Assembly: GCA_021776735.1 (NCBI GenBank)
Contig: JAJFFH010000052.1
Coordinates: 180,587 to 244,586 of the forward strand
DNA: 64,000 nt
Reading direction: 5' to 3'
Source: Planctomycetota bacterium
Lineage (GTDB): Bacteria > Planctomycetota > PLA2
The position numbers and the translations under genes were made by a program. Position 1 is the first letter of the stretch. Every line of letters begins with the position of its first letter. Shown here piece after piece: positions 52,431 through 60,700 of the stretch. The notes beneath the pieces were generated by a model, which made no database searches, was not told the origin of the DNA, and was given only the letters and a program-made list of their open reading frames with translations.

Positions 52431-53513
52431 CTAACCGACGAATGCGATGGCTGCGGCAATTGCGGCGGCGAGCGGAAGGGTGCCGGCCCACGACCACAGG
52501 ATGCGGCCGATCCAGCTTTCGGCGGGCCGCTTGGTGTGGAGGCGCACGCCGAACAGGCTGCCGGTCGTGACGTGCGTGGTCGAGACCGGCGCGCCCAGCG
52601 CGGTCGCCCCGAAAACAATGCTTGCGGACAACACGTTACCGAGTAGGCCCTGGCCGTCATTCATCGGCGCGATGCGGTAAGCCATTGTCTGCTCGACACG
52701 GCGCGCCGCGAGCAGTCCACCCAGTGCCATGGCGATGGCGATGGCGCCCGCGACACCGATCGGCGCGAGGGCGAGTCCGAGCACGAGCGCGATGCCGGTG
52801 ATCTTGGCGCCGTCCTGCAATCCGCGCGCGAACGAAACGGCCAATGCGCTCACCCAATGCATCGCCGTCGTGCAGCTCCCGGCCGAGATGCCCATCACGG
52901 ATCCCGTGTAGCGTTCGCGGCAGGTTGCGCCATCGTCCAGCGCTGCTTTCCACTGCGCAGCGGCTGTGCCGTCCGCCATGGCCACGACCTCGGTGCCGAC
53001 GCAAAGGCATGTTTCGCGGGTGACACCGAGGGCGCGGCGGATGCGGGTAGCGATGGGATAGATCGTCGCCGTCGCCGCGATGGCGACGAGGGGGCTGGCG
53101 AGCAGCGGGACGACAAAGGCGCGGCCGAGGACAGCGAGATTCACGGCGCCGAGGACTCCGCCGGCGCCGACGACTGCCCCAATCAGGGCATGGGTGGTCG
53201 ATATGGGTAGGCCGAAGCGGGTGGCGGCGAGGACCGTGGCGGCAGCGCCGACGGTAACGGCGAGGATGAACGTGGGGTCGGCGGCGATGCCGGGGCCGAC
53301 GAGGCCTTTCGCGGAGAAGCTTGCGACGAGTGCCTGGCCCAGCGCGATGGCGAGCAGGCTGCCCGTGAGCGTGGCCAGCGTGCCGTAGAGGAGGGCGCGG
53401 CGCGGGCCGGCCAGTCCGGCGCCGACCAGGGTCGCCACGGGTTTGGCGTTGTCGTTCGCGCCGTTGGCGAAGGCAAGGGCCAGGACGGCGACGAAGCCGA
53501 TCGCAACCAGCAT
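52431..53513 (-). CDS. PiT-family inorganic phosphate permease
   Basis: A 360-residue membrane protein with about ten helices and both inverted PiT signatures: LALAFANGANDNAKPVATLV near 12-31 and APVSTTHVTTGSLFGV near 310, plus GLPISTTHALIGAVVGAGG in the first half and FARGLQDGAKITGI in the second. It imports phosphate, usually with protons or as a metal-phosphate complex. Its place beside three extracellular phytases gives an obvious path: phytate is stripped outside and the released phosphate is taken up here. The start is GTG or ATG at 53513 (MLVAIGFVAVLALAF). Confidence 0.93.
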   Translation of the reverse strand: MLVAIGFVAVLALAFANGANDNAKPVATLVGAGLAGPRRALLYGTLATLTGSLLAIALGQALVASFSAKGLVGPGIAADPTFILAVTVGAAATVLAATRFGLPISTTHALIGAVVGAGGVLGAVNLAVLGRAFVVPLLASPLVAIAATATIYPIATRIRRALGVTRETCLCVGTEVVAMADGTAAAQWKAALDDGATCRERYTGSVMGISAGSCTTAMHWVSALAVSFARGLQDGAKITGIALVLGLALAPIGVAGAIAIAMALGGLLAARRVEQTMAYRIAPMNDGQGLLGNVLSASIVFGATALGAPVSTTHVTTGSLFGVRLHTKRPAESWIGRILWSWAGTLPLAAAIAAAIAFVG

Positions 53514-53577
53514 GGCCCTCGGAATGCTAACCCGGTGCCAATCGGCCCGGGCTACGTCCAGGTCCTAGTAGCCCAAT

Positions 53578-53589
53578 CATCGCCGTCCG
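53578..53589 (-). repeat. Dispersed motif copy upstream of the PiT gene
   Basis: An exact core, in the 121-bp gap between the PiT gene and a small membrane-protein gene, about 65 bp upstream of the PiT start. Confidence 0.8.
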
Positions 53590-53634
53590 TATGCCTCCCT
53601 CCCGGGAGAAGCCTCCTCGCCGGCGATGAGTGGG

Positions 53635-54039
53635 CTACGGCCAGATGCCGTTGCCTCGCAGGACGAGGCCGAGCGGGTAGATCAGGCCGGCGGCGATGGC
53701 GGTGATGCGGATCCAGAGCGGGGACGTGGTGCTGGAGATGCGCGTGAAGCAAACGACGATCAAGAACACGAGGACGAACGTCTTCCAGATGTACGACGAG
53801 TGGTGGGGGCGGCCTTTGTAGTAGGCGATCGCGAACAGGCCGACCGCGCTGACGACGAGCGGGGGCAGAACGAGCGAGCAAAAGATGCGAACCGGGTGAG
53901 GCGGCGAGGGGCGTTTCCTGGCGCCGTGGACAACGGGGCGCCCGGACCGGCTGAGGCGACGGGCGCCGCGCTTGTCGCGCAGGCGCCGAAAGAAAGTTGT
54001 CGCGCGCGTGATGTTTCGCCAGGAAGCACCGTATTTCAT
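53635..54039 (-). CDS. Small membrane protein, function unknown
   Basis: A 134-residue protein. The basic N-terminus (about 1-45, rich in Arg) is followed by three hydrophobic helices (RIFCSLVLPPLVVSAVGLFAI, YIWKTFVLVFLIVVCF, WIRITAIAAGLIYPLGLVL). It could be a membrane-anchored nucleic-acid or ribosome contact protein, but nothing confirms that. ATG 54039 is preferred to an earlier frame. It is divergent from the HEAT-toroid gene by 87 bp. Confidence 0.6.
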   Translation of the reverse strand: MKYGASWRNITRATTFFRRLRDKRGARRLSRSGRPVVHGARKRPSPPHPVRIFCSLVLPPLVVSAVGLFAIAYYKGRPHHSSYIWKTFVLVFLIVVCFTRISSTTSPLWIRITAIAAGLIYPLGLVLRGNGIWP

Positions 54040-54126
54040 GGCCTGCCCAAATCTACTACGAGCCGTCGGCGCTATTCGCGTCCATCTCCCATGGCGCAAC
54101 TCGTGGGGGTATGCTGCTCAGGCGTG

Positions 54127-56103
54127 ATGATTCGTGTTCGGGTGGCAGTCTTGTTGGCGGCAATGGCCGGGCTGGCTCGCGGTCGTGACCTCGAGGACGC
54201 CTTGCGTCGGCTGCGCAGCACGGACCTCGACGTGCAGAACAGGGCCATCAAGGAGCTGGGCCAGAATCCGAAGGCCACCATGGCGCTCATCGAGTTGCTC
54301 GGCCAGCCCAACGAACGGGTTGCGCGGGCTGCGCATCGTGCGTTCGTGCGGCATCTCTGGGACCAGGAGGATCGCCTCGCGCTGCTCCTCGTCGCCATCG
54401 ACCGCTTGATGCGTTCCGACGATCTGCTGTTGCGCCGTCGGCTGCCGCGCGTGCTGTGGGCCTTCGGAACCGTGCCGCGTTCCTTGCGCAAGACCCTTGC
54501 CTCGCTCCTCAACGACGAGGACCGGCTCGTACGCACCGAGGCTGCGGCGACGCTCTGGTCCATCCACGCAGGTTCGTCGAGAGCCACGCGGATTCTCGAG
54601 TCCGGTCTGGAGCCGGTCGGCACCGTGGCTTTCGAGGCGGCGTTGCGCGGCCTTCGCGCCGTCGGGTCCGCCGCGGCGGGAGCGCGCGTGACGTTGCGCA
54701 AGCTCTTGTCGAAGACCAAGGGGCGCATGCGGATCTCGGTGGCCCGGACCTTCGTCGCGGTTGGCGGGGATCCGCAGGCGGTCGTGCCGATCTACATCGC
54801 CGCGCTGCGCTCGCCCAACCGCAAGAGGGTCGCACGTGCGGTCCCGGCCGCGCGGGAGACGGGCATCGCGTTGCTGGGGCCCGTTCTCGCGTTGTCGCGC
54901 GTCGGGAATGCCCGCGTGCGTCGGAATGCGGCGTGGGCTCTCGCCGACTACGGGATCCGCACGCCGAGTGCCGGGCGCCGGCTCAAGGCCCTGACGCTGG
55001 ATACGAATTCGATCGTCACGCGCGCGGCGGCAGGCCGCACCAAGCCGCCGGTGGACGATGCGATCCTGCGGAAGCAGTACGGATCTGCGTGGGCGTTCGG
55101 GGGCGGTTTCGGGATCAGCGCCGACGCGCGGGCGTACATGCGGAGTGTGAGTGCCGACGGACGCGCCTGGCTGGCCCGGCACCAGGAGCAGGACGGTCGG
55201 TGGAGCGCTGCGGGATTTGGGCGACACGATCCCGAGGGTGATCGGTGCTTTGGGGGGGGGCGGGCGACCGCAGACGTGCGCGTGACGGCGATGGCCCTGC
55301 TCACGTTCCTCGGCGTGGGCTACACCGACAGGAAGAACCCGCACGCTTCCACGGTGCGCCGCGCGCTTCGTTTTCTGATCGCCCAGCAGGTAGAGAACGG
55401 TCGCATTGGTGCGCGCTCGGGGGCCACTCCCGTCGGCCACGCGGTGGCGACGCTGGCGTTGTCCGAGGCGTTCTGGCTCACGGGGAACAGGCGATACCGC
55501 AAGCCGATGACCCTCGCTGCCGCTGCGTTGATCCGTGAACTCAAACGGCCGGACGCGAATGCGCGCGTTCGTTCGTACGGCGTGTTGGCGCTCCAGTCCT
55601 GTCGCTTCGCGACTCTGAAGTTCGACGGACGCGTGTTTGAGTCCGTCGGTGAATGGGCTCGCGCGCCTGCGCATCGCAAGGAGCGCGTAGCCGCGGCGGC
55701 GTCACTTGTGTGCAGGGTGTTTGGGAACCTGGAGGATCCGCGGAAGGCACCGCTTCGCGACCTCGTGCGCGGGATTCGCTCGCCCGCTCCCTCGTGGCAG
55801 CTTGACGCGGAACACGTTGATCTCGACCGGCTCTACTTTGCGACCCTCGTGCTGCATCAGGCACAGGGCAAGGTATGGGAGGCGTGGCATCCGTTCTTGT
55901 GGAGCACCCTGCCGGAGGTTCAGCATCCAAAGGAGTCAGGCCCTCTTGCCGGCTCTTGGGATCCGGTGGGGGCCGTTGGCGCCGAACTGGGCCGTGTGTA
56001 CTCCACGGCCGTCGCCACGCTCTGCCTCCAGGTCTTCTATCGCGTTGACCCCTTCCGGGAGAAGAAGGACAGGTCAAAGAAGAAGGAGCCCGCCAAAAGA
56101 TAG
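54127..56103 (+). CDS. Secreted HEAT-repeat plus alpha/alpha-toroid protein
   Basis: A 658-residue protein with a short signal peptide (MIRVRVAVLLAAMAGLARG). HEAT repeats fill about 20-310 (DVQNRAIKELGQNPKATMAL, RVARAAHRAFVRHL, RVRRNAAWALADYGI), followed by a toroid domain (about 340-640) with WLARHQEQDGRWSAAGFG, VRVTAMALLTFLGVG, RALRFLIAQQ and YSTAVATLCLQVFYR. It ends in a Lys-rich tail. This is the third toroid protein in the window and the only one joined to HEAT repeats. Such proteins are abundant in Planctomycetes; their roles are not known to me. It is followed 120 bp later by the DEAD-box helicase gene on the same strand. Confidence 0.85.
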   Translation: MIRVRVAVLLAAMAGLARGRDLEDALRRLRSTDLDVQNRAIKELGQNPKATMALIELLGQPNERVARAAHRAFVRHLWDQEDRLALLLVAIDRLMRSDDLLLRRRLPRVLWAFGTVPRSLRKTLASLLNDEDRLVRTEAAATLWSIHAGSSRATRILESGLEPVGTVAFEAALRGLRAVGSAAAGARVTLRKLLSKTKGRMRISVARTFVAVGGDPQAVVPIYIAALRSPNRKRVARAVPAARETGIALLGPVLALSRVGNARVRRNAAWALADYGIRTPSAGRRLKALTLDTNSIVTRAAAGRTKPPVDDAILRKQYGSAWAFGGGFGISADARAYMRSVSADGRAWLARHQEQDGRWSAAGFGRHDPEGDRCFGGGRATADVRVTAMALLTFLGVGYTDRKNPHASTVRRALRFLIAQQVENGRIGARSGATPVGHAVATLALSEAFWLTGNRRYRKPMTLAAAALIRELKRPDANARVRSYGVLALQSCRFATLKFDGRVFESVGEWARAPAHRKERVAAAASLVCRVFGNLEDPRKAPLRDLVRGIRSPAPSWQLDAEHVDLDRLYFATLVLHQAQGKVWEAWHPFLWSTLPEVQHPKESGPLAGSWDPVGAVGAELGRVYSTAVATLCLQVFYRVDPFREKKDRSKKKEPAKR

Positions 56104-56223
56104 ACGGCGCGATCCGTCCCCCTTCCCTCCGCGCCCCCATCCCCCCACTCCGGATCGTGGCCGATTTGTTGTTCAGCGCCGTCAAAACTGAGGCGTGGGG
56201 GTCGTTTCGACTAGGTTGGCCCG

Positions 56224-57708
56224 ATGCAGACGGACGAGCCCGCGGGCGCATTCCCGGAGGTCAGCCTCGAGGACCTCTCGCCGACGATTCAGGCGGCGGT
56301 CGCGCGTGCCGGGTGGAACGAGCTGATGCCCGTGCAGAAGCAGGCGATTCCGTACCTGCTGGCCGGGCGCGACATCATGGTGCAGTCGCGGACCGGCAGC
56401 GGCAAGACGGGCGCGTTCGTGCTGCCGCTGCTCGATCGCATCGACGCCAGCCGGCCGACGTGCCAGGCGCTGGTGCTGACCCCGACGCGCGAGTTGGCGC
56501 GCCAGGTCGAGTCGCAGGCGGCACTCTTGTCGGGCGACGGCGGGGTGCGGACGATTGCGGTGTACGGCGGCGTCGCGTACGGCGGGCAGCTCAAGGCGTT
56601 CAAGGAGGGCGCGCATCTCGTCGTCGGCACGCCGGGGCGCATTCTCGACCATCTGCTGCGCCGTTCGCTGCGTCTCGACGACCTCCGGATGTTCGTCTTC
56701 GACGAGGCCGACCGCATGCTGTCGATGGGCTTTTATCCGGACATGTGCCGGCTCGAGACCTTCCTGCCCAAGCGGCGCCTCTTGGGCTCGATGTTTTCGG
56801 CGACGTTTCCGCCTGCCGTCGTCAGCCTCGCGCGCCTGTTCCTGCGCGACCCGGAGACGCTCAGCCTGAGCCACGACCACGTGCACGTGACCGAGACCGA
56901 TCACGTATTTTACAAGGTCGATCCGATGAGCCGCGAGCGCGCGCTGCTGCGCATCATCGAGACCGAGAACCCGACGTCGGCGATCATCTTTTGCGCGCGC
57001 CGGTCGCGCGTCGATTTCGTCGCGCAGGTGCTCCAGAACTTCGGCTACGACGCCGAGCCGCTGAGTTCGGACCTGTCGCAGTCGGCGCGCGAGCGCGTCC
57101 TCGGCAAGCTGCGCGCGGGCGAGCTGCGCTTTTTAGTGGCGACCGACGTCGTGGCGCGCGGCATCGACATCCCCGCCCTGTCGCACGTCATCCAGTTCGA
57201 GCCGCCGGAGGACGCGGAGTCCTACATCCACCGCGCCGGCCGCACGGGCCGCGCTGGCGAGACGGGCCGCGCCATCACGCTGGTCGCCGACTTCGAGCTG
57301 ATCGTCATCCGCGCGATCAAGGAGCGCTACGACTTCGAACTCGAGGAGCGCGAACTCCCGACCCGTGAAGACGTGTCGACGGTCGTCTCGGAGCGCGTGA
57401 CGGCGCTGCTCGAAGCCGACCTGCGCGCGCGCAGCGACCTCAACCGCGAACGCCTGATGAAGTTCGCCCCGCTCGCCCGCAGCCTCGGCGAAATCGAAGA
57501 GGTCATGGCGATGCTGCTGGACGACTACTACCACAAGTCCCTGCACGCCCCGGTTGCCCCGGAAAAGCCGCGCCGTCCGGAACGACGTGACCACGACGAT
57601 CGCGGCCGAGACGGCGACCGGGACTCCGGCGGCGGTGGCGGTCGTGGTCGCGGAAGAGATGGTGGTGGTGGCGGCGGAGGCCGTCGTCGCAGGCGTCGCC
57701 GTTCGTAG
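56224..57708 (+). CDS. DEAD-box RNA helicase with Arg/Gly-rich tail
   Basis: A 494-residue RNA helicase with the full motif set: Q motif, SRTGSGKT at 55-62, PTRELA, GG, TPGR, DEAD at 160-163, SAT (in MFSATFPP), ARGIDIP and HRAGRTGR. The two RecA-like domains span about 10-375. After a linker, the last 45 residues are a Gly/Arg/Asp-rich RNA-binding tail ending RRRRRRRS. It should unwind short RNA duplexes in ribosome assembly, mRNA decay or cold adaptation. There is no C-terminal DbpA domain, so it is of the general RhlE/CshA kind. A dispersed-motif copy follows 28 bp after the stop. Confidence 0.95.
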   Translation: MQTDEPAGAFPEVSLEDLSPTIQAAVARAGWNELMPVQKQAIPYLLAGRDIMVQSRTGSGKTGAFVLPLLDRIDASRPTCQALVLTPTRELARQVESQAALLSGDGGVRTIAVYGGVAYGGQLKAFKEGAHLVVGTPGRILDHLLRRSLRLDDLRMFVFDEADRMLSMGFYPDMCRLETFLPKRRLLGSMFSATFPPAVVSLARLFLRDPETLSLSHDHVHVTETDHVFYKVDPMSRERALLRIIETENPTSAIIFCARRSRVDFVAQVLQNFGYDAEPLSSDLSQSARERVLGKLRAGELRFLVATDVVARGIDIPALSHVIQFEPPEDAESYIHRAGRTGRAGETGRAITLVADFELIVIRAIKERYDFELEERELPTREDVSTVVSERVTALLEADLRARSDLNRERLMKFAPLARSLGEIEEVMAMLLDDYYHKSLHAPVAPEKPRRPERRDHDDRGRDGDRDSGGGGGRGRGRDGGGGGGGRRRRRRRS

Positions 57709-57736
57709 CCCGGAAACGAACCGCAAAAACAGCAAA

Positions 57737-57748
57737 CGGACGGCGATG
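57737..57748 (+). repeat. Dispersed motif copy between the helicase and HD genes
   Basis: An exact core with the complete AGCAAACGGACGGCGATGTC form, the best match to the consensus in the window, 29 bp before the HD-hydrolase start. Confidence 0.85.
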
Positions 57749-57776
57749 TCGCCGGAGCGCCGGGCAGCGCACTACG

Positions 57777-58385
57777 ATGGCGCGGGCGCGCGTGAGCACC
57801 ATCGGACTCGTTGTGCGCGCGGCTGCGTTCGCCGCGGAAAAACACCGCGACCAGCGGCGCAAGAGCGGCGACGTGCCGTACATCAACCACCCGCTCGAAC
57901 TCGCGCGGCTGCTGGTCGAGGTGGGCCAGCAAACGGACGGCGACGTTCTTGCCGCGGCGCTGCTGCACGACACGGTGGAGGACACGGACACGACGTTCGC
58001 GGAGCTGGAAGCGAACTTTGGCGCGCACGTCGCGGGCATCGTGAGGGAACTCACGGACGACAAGGCGCTGCCGAAGGCGGACCGCAAGCGCCGGCAAGTC
58101 GAACACGCGCCGCACGCATCGCCCGAAGCCGCGCTGGTCAAGCTGGCCGACAAGCTCGCGAACCTCACAGACATCGCCGTCCGTCCGCCTACGTCCTGGT
58201 CCGCCGAACAGATTCAGGCGTATTTCGTGTGGTCGCGCGCGGTCGTGGAAGCGATCGGGCACGCCAACGAGGGGCTTGGCGCGGAACTCGATGCAATCTT
58301 TGCATGCCACACGCCGGCGGACGCGGACGAGCGCGCGCGCTTGCTCGACGCGTACTACACGGCGATGGCGAACGCGAGGGAGTAG
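57777..58385 (+). CDS. MESH1/SpoT-like HD hydrolase
   Basis: A 202-residue HD-domain protein. His38 lies in YINHPLELARLL, HD at 64-65 in AALLHDTVEDTDT, Glu68/Asp69 follow, and Asp129 lies in KLADKLANLTD. It resembles small alarmone hydrolases that remove pyrophosphate from ppGpp (MESH1), which lack a synthetase domain. Two dispersed-motif copies fall in conserved segments: GQQTDGDVLAAALL just before the HD motif, and NLTDIAVRPPTSWS just after the Asp. All metal-binding residues survive. It lies between the helicase gene and a small membrane protein gene, 16 bp from the latter. Confidence 0.9.
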   Translation: MARARVSTIGLVVRAAAFAAEKHRDQRRKSGDVPYINHPLELARLLVEVGQQTDGDVLAAALLHDTVEDTDTTFAELEANFGAHVAGIVRELTDDKALPKADRKRRQVEHAPHASPEAALVKLADKLANLTDIAVRPPTSWSAEQIQAYFVWSRAVVEAIGHANEGLGAELDAIFACHTPADADERARLLDAYYTAMANARE

Positions 58386-58401
58386 CGGGTACACTCCCGC
58401 C

Positions 58402-58929
58402 ATGTCGGAAGTCTGGACGCGCCTGCACCCATGCCGGTTTGGAATCCTGTTCGCGCTGTTGACGCTACTGTTCGGATTCGGACTGGGCGCCGCGTTCGGC
58501 GCGAACGAGGACGGCCTGAAGGGCTATCTGAACGACGAGGCCCAGGCGGTGCTCGCGGACAAGTACAACGGCGACGAGGCGAAGGCGAAGAAGGTCACGA
58601 GCAAGTCGTGGACGTACTTCAAGCGTGCCCACTTGCACGCGAACGGCCTGGGCACATCGGCGCTGGTGCTAATCCTGCTGCTGGCCTGCCTGGCCGCCAG
58701 CGATCGCACCAAGGCTTTCGTCGCGCTCGCCTCGGGCGTGGGCGGCCTCGGCTACGCGGTGTTTTGGCTGTGGTCGGGCGCGCGCGCACCAGGATTGGGC
58801 TCGACGGGCGCCGCCAAAGAGTCCCTGGAGTGGCTGGCGATCCCGAGTTCGGCTCTGTGCATCGCGGGCCTGCTCGCGGTTCTGGTGCTGCTGGTGCGAA
58901 CGATGGTTCGCGCGGGCCGCAGCGCGTAG
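58402..58929 (+). CDS. Four-helix integral membrane protein, function unknown
   Basis: A 175-residue protein with four predicted membrane helices (about 12-32, 85-103, 110-130, 150-170) and an extracytoplasmic loop with NDEAQAVLADKYNGDEAKAKK. HLHANGLGTSALVLI resembles membrane-bound haem- or quinone-proximal proteins, but I cannot name the family. It is the last gene before the tRNA, 40 bp away, and reads toward it. Confidence 0.7.
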   Translation: MSEVWTRLHPCRFGILFALLTLLFGFGLGAAFGANEDGLKGYLNDEAQAVLADKYNGDEAKAKKVTSKSWTYFKRAHLHANGLGTSALVLILLLACLAASDRTKAFVALASGVGGLGYAVFWLWSGARAPGLGSTGAAKESLEWLAIPSSALCIAGLLAVLVLLVRTMVRAGRSA

Positions 58930-58969
58930 CGCGGTCGTCCCGGTGTCGGCCGCGCCGGGTCGCGGTGGA

Positions 58970-59046
<77 letters not shown>

Positions 59047-59057
59047 GTGGGGGCGCA

Positions 59058-59086
59058 AGTATAGAACACGACGGGAGTTAGGGAAG
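59058..59086 (-). promoter_or_regulatory. Probable promoter of the tRNA gene
   Basis: TATACT on the minus strand (59058-59063) ends 12 bases before the tRNA. A -35-like TTCCCT lies 16 bp further upstream (59080-59085). The -10 is close to consensus and the -35 is poor. Confidence 0.5.
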
Positions 59087-59142
59087 ACGGGCGTGTTTCA
59101 CGGGGCAGCCCGCGGCTCCATGTGATGCGCATCGTGATGCGC

Positions 59143-59400
59143 TCAGTCACCGCTGTGCTCCTCCCATGCCTTCATGATGTTGCGGTGTAGTGAGACGTTT
59201 TGGATCATCGTCTCGCGGTCCTCTTCCGGAGCATGGGCGCGCATGAACGTCAGTAGGCGATACGCTTCGTCGAGGTGGGTCTGGTTATGCGTGAGCTCCC
59301 AGAGACGGAAGCGTGCGCTTATCCGTGCATCGTGGCTCAGATGCCGTCCTATCCGAAAACTCAGCCGTCCGGAACTCGTTGACCTGACCGGTCTTACGAC
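59143..59400 (-). pseudogene. C-terminal remnant of an ATPase/TPR-type signalling protein
   Basis: Open minus-strand codons end with RFRLWELTHNQTHLDEAYRLL, then FMRAHAPEEDRETM and IMKAWEEHSGD before a stop. The phrase matches the C-terminal end of the kinase-ATPase-TPR protein at 30.9 kb (LWELTRDDDVLLSGRRLV, NAPEEYR). Upstream of about 59400 the frame stays open, but similarity stops and no start is visible. It is therefore best read as the leftover 3' end of a related gene, cut off when DNA beyond it was replaced. Confidence 0.6.
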
Positions 59401-59516
59401 TCGTACGATAGGCGTATGAGCGTCGACCTCTACCCGCTGCGTGTCCTCCTGGGGATGGTGGATGACAACACTCCGACCCGGATGCCGGGGAATCGGCGCA
59501 GACGAAACTAGATCAT

Positions 59517-59858
59517 ATGGCGGAAACAGATGTGCTGCTCGCCGTGCGGGCGTTCATGAACCTGCTGGCGCAGGGGGATTACGCCGCGGTGATTGCTCAA
59601 ATCACTCGATCTCGGTTGTCCGCGGATGGGATTGGAGAGATCCTCAAAGGCTACGGCGCGACCGTGATGGGGCCGCCTTCGTCCGCGTATGGCCTGATGG
59701 ACACAGTGAGGGTTGTCCAAGCTGCCATTCCTACATGGTCCGTGCGGATGCCGCTCTGGACCCGAGAGGAGGGTCGCTCGGACTTGACCGTTGAGCTGAC
59801 GATAGTCGTCCGCTCGGGTCGGATCGACGTAGAGCTTGACGACATCCATGTGCTCTGA
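59517..59858 (+). CDS. Small DUF7668-like protein
   Basis: A 113-residue protein. Its second half has PTWSVRMPLWTREEGRSDLTVEL, the pattern of the DUF7668 family, preceded by LLAQGDYAAVIAQI and YGLMDTVRVVQAA. The family is seen as small stand-alone proteins, often in accessory loci; I know no proven activity. ATG 59517 is the natural start. It lies in the AT-richer stretch next to the tRNA, with a second small orphan about 100 bp downstream on the same strand. Confidence 0.7.
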   Translation: MAETDVLLAVRAFMNLLAQGDYAAVIAQITRSRLSADGIGEILKGYGATVMGPPSSAYGLMDTVRVVQAAIPTWSVRMPLWTREEGRSDLTVELTIVVRSGRIDVELDDIHVL

Positions 59859-59955
59859 GAAAGCGGCAAGTGTCGCGCGCAGTCGAGCTTGGCTCAGCGC
59901 GTGCCGAGATTGACGATAGTACAGAAGTACGGGGCCATCTCTATTCGACAGACAC

Positions 59956-60297
59956 ATGCGCTATCTCCTAATTCGCAGTAACGAGAAACCGTTCGATACC
60001 TCGCGTCTCATCCAGGCGTTCCGGTCAATTCCTCGGATTCAGCTGGCTAGCACTCCGGCGCATAGCATGGATCTTGAGTATCACGGTGACGATGGGACAG
60101 CGTTCTTGGAGGTCACATCGACGCATGATTCAGTCTCGGGCAAGGCGTTTGTTCCCGGCACGTTGAGTGCTTTGTATGAGATCGCCCACGCGTACGGGGG
60201 ATCGCTTTCCCTCGTCGATGAGACCCTCACGTGGAGCTTCGGTCCTACGAGTTTCAAGACTCTTGAAGACCTCCGTCGCGCCATCGAACAAGCATGA
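59956..60297 (+). CDS. Orphan 113-residue protein
   Basis: It begins MRYLLIRSNEKPFDTSRLIQ and contains a beta-alpha-beta pattern (MDLEYHGDDGTAFLEVT, then TLSALYEIAHAYGGSLSLVDE). Its size and look suit small immunity or regulator proteins of accessory loci, but no toxin gene is recognisable beside it. The codon choice is less GC-extreme than in the first 58 kb. Unrecognised family. Confidence 0.6.
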   Translation: MRYLLIRSNEKPFDTSRLIQAFRSIPRIQLASTPAHSMDLEYHGDDGTAFLEVTSTHDSVSGKAFVPGTLSALYEIAHAYGGSLSLVDETLTWSFGPTSFKTLEDLRRAIEQA

Positions 60298-60489
60298 GAA
60301 CATAAGAGACCGTGTCCGGGACGTCGCGCGTGTCCCTCCTGAAAACTCAACCGCACCTCGATTCTGAGCGTAGCGGTCAGTTCTATCGCATCGATGTGGT
60401 CGATGGGGATGCCGTTGGCCGTGCAGGACGGACTTTGAAGCGCGAAGCGACGGCCTTGAGGCGGTCGTGTTCGATCGGAGGCGTCGGCA

Positions 60490-60700
60490 ACTCAGCCGCT
60501 CACGCGGCGCGCGTGTACCGGCGGTGCAAGCCGCCGAGGTACGGCACGGCCATGACACCACCCGGTCCATCCTTGACGTGCCGAGGCTCCGGCGCATTCC
60601 CGCCAAGCGACTGATGGCAGCGCGCCGTGTTGTAGTACTCGACGTACTCGCGGAGCACGGACCAGACCACATCCTCGCCGAGCGCGACGATGTGGTCTGG
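60490..60700 (-). pseudogene. Truncated IS transposase, C-terminal fragment
   Basis: Minus-strand codons DHIVALGEDVVW, then YVEYYNTARCHQSLGGNAPE and HRRYTRAA, match the last 65 residues of the complete transposase at 61.6-62.5 kb. Nucleotide similarity begins sharply at 60490, where both share CAGCCGCTCACGCGGCGCGC, and fades at about 60700. The rest of the element is missing. Confidence 0.85.
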
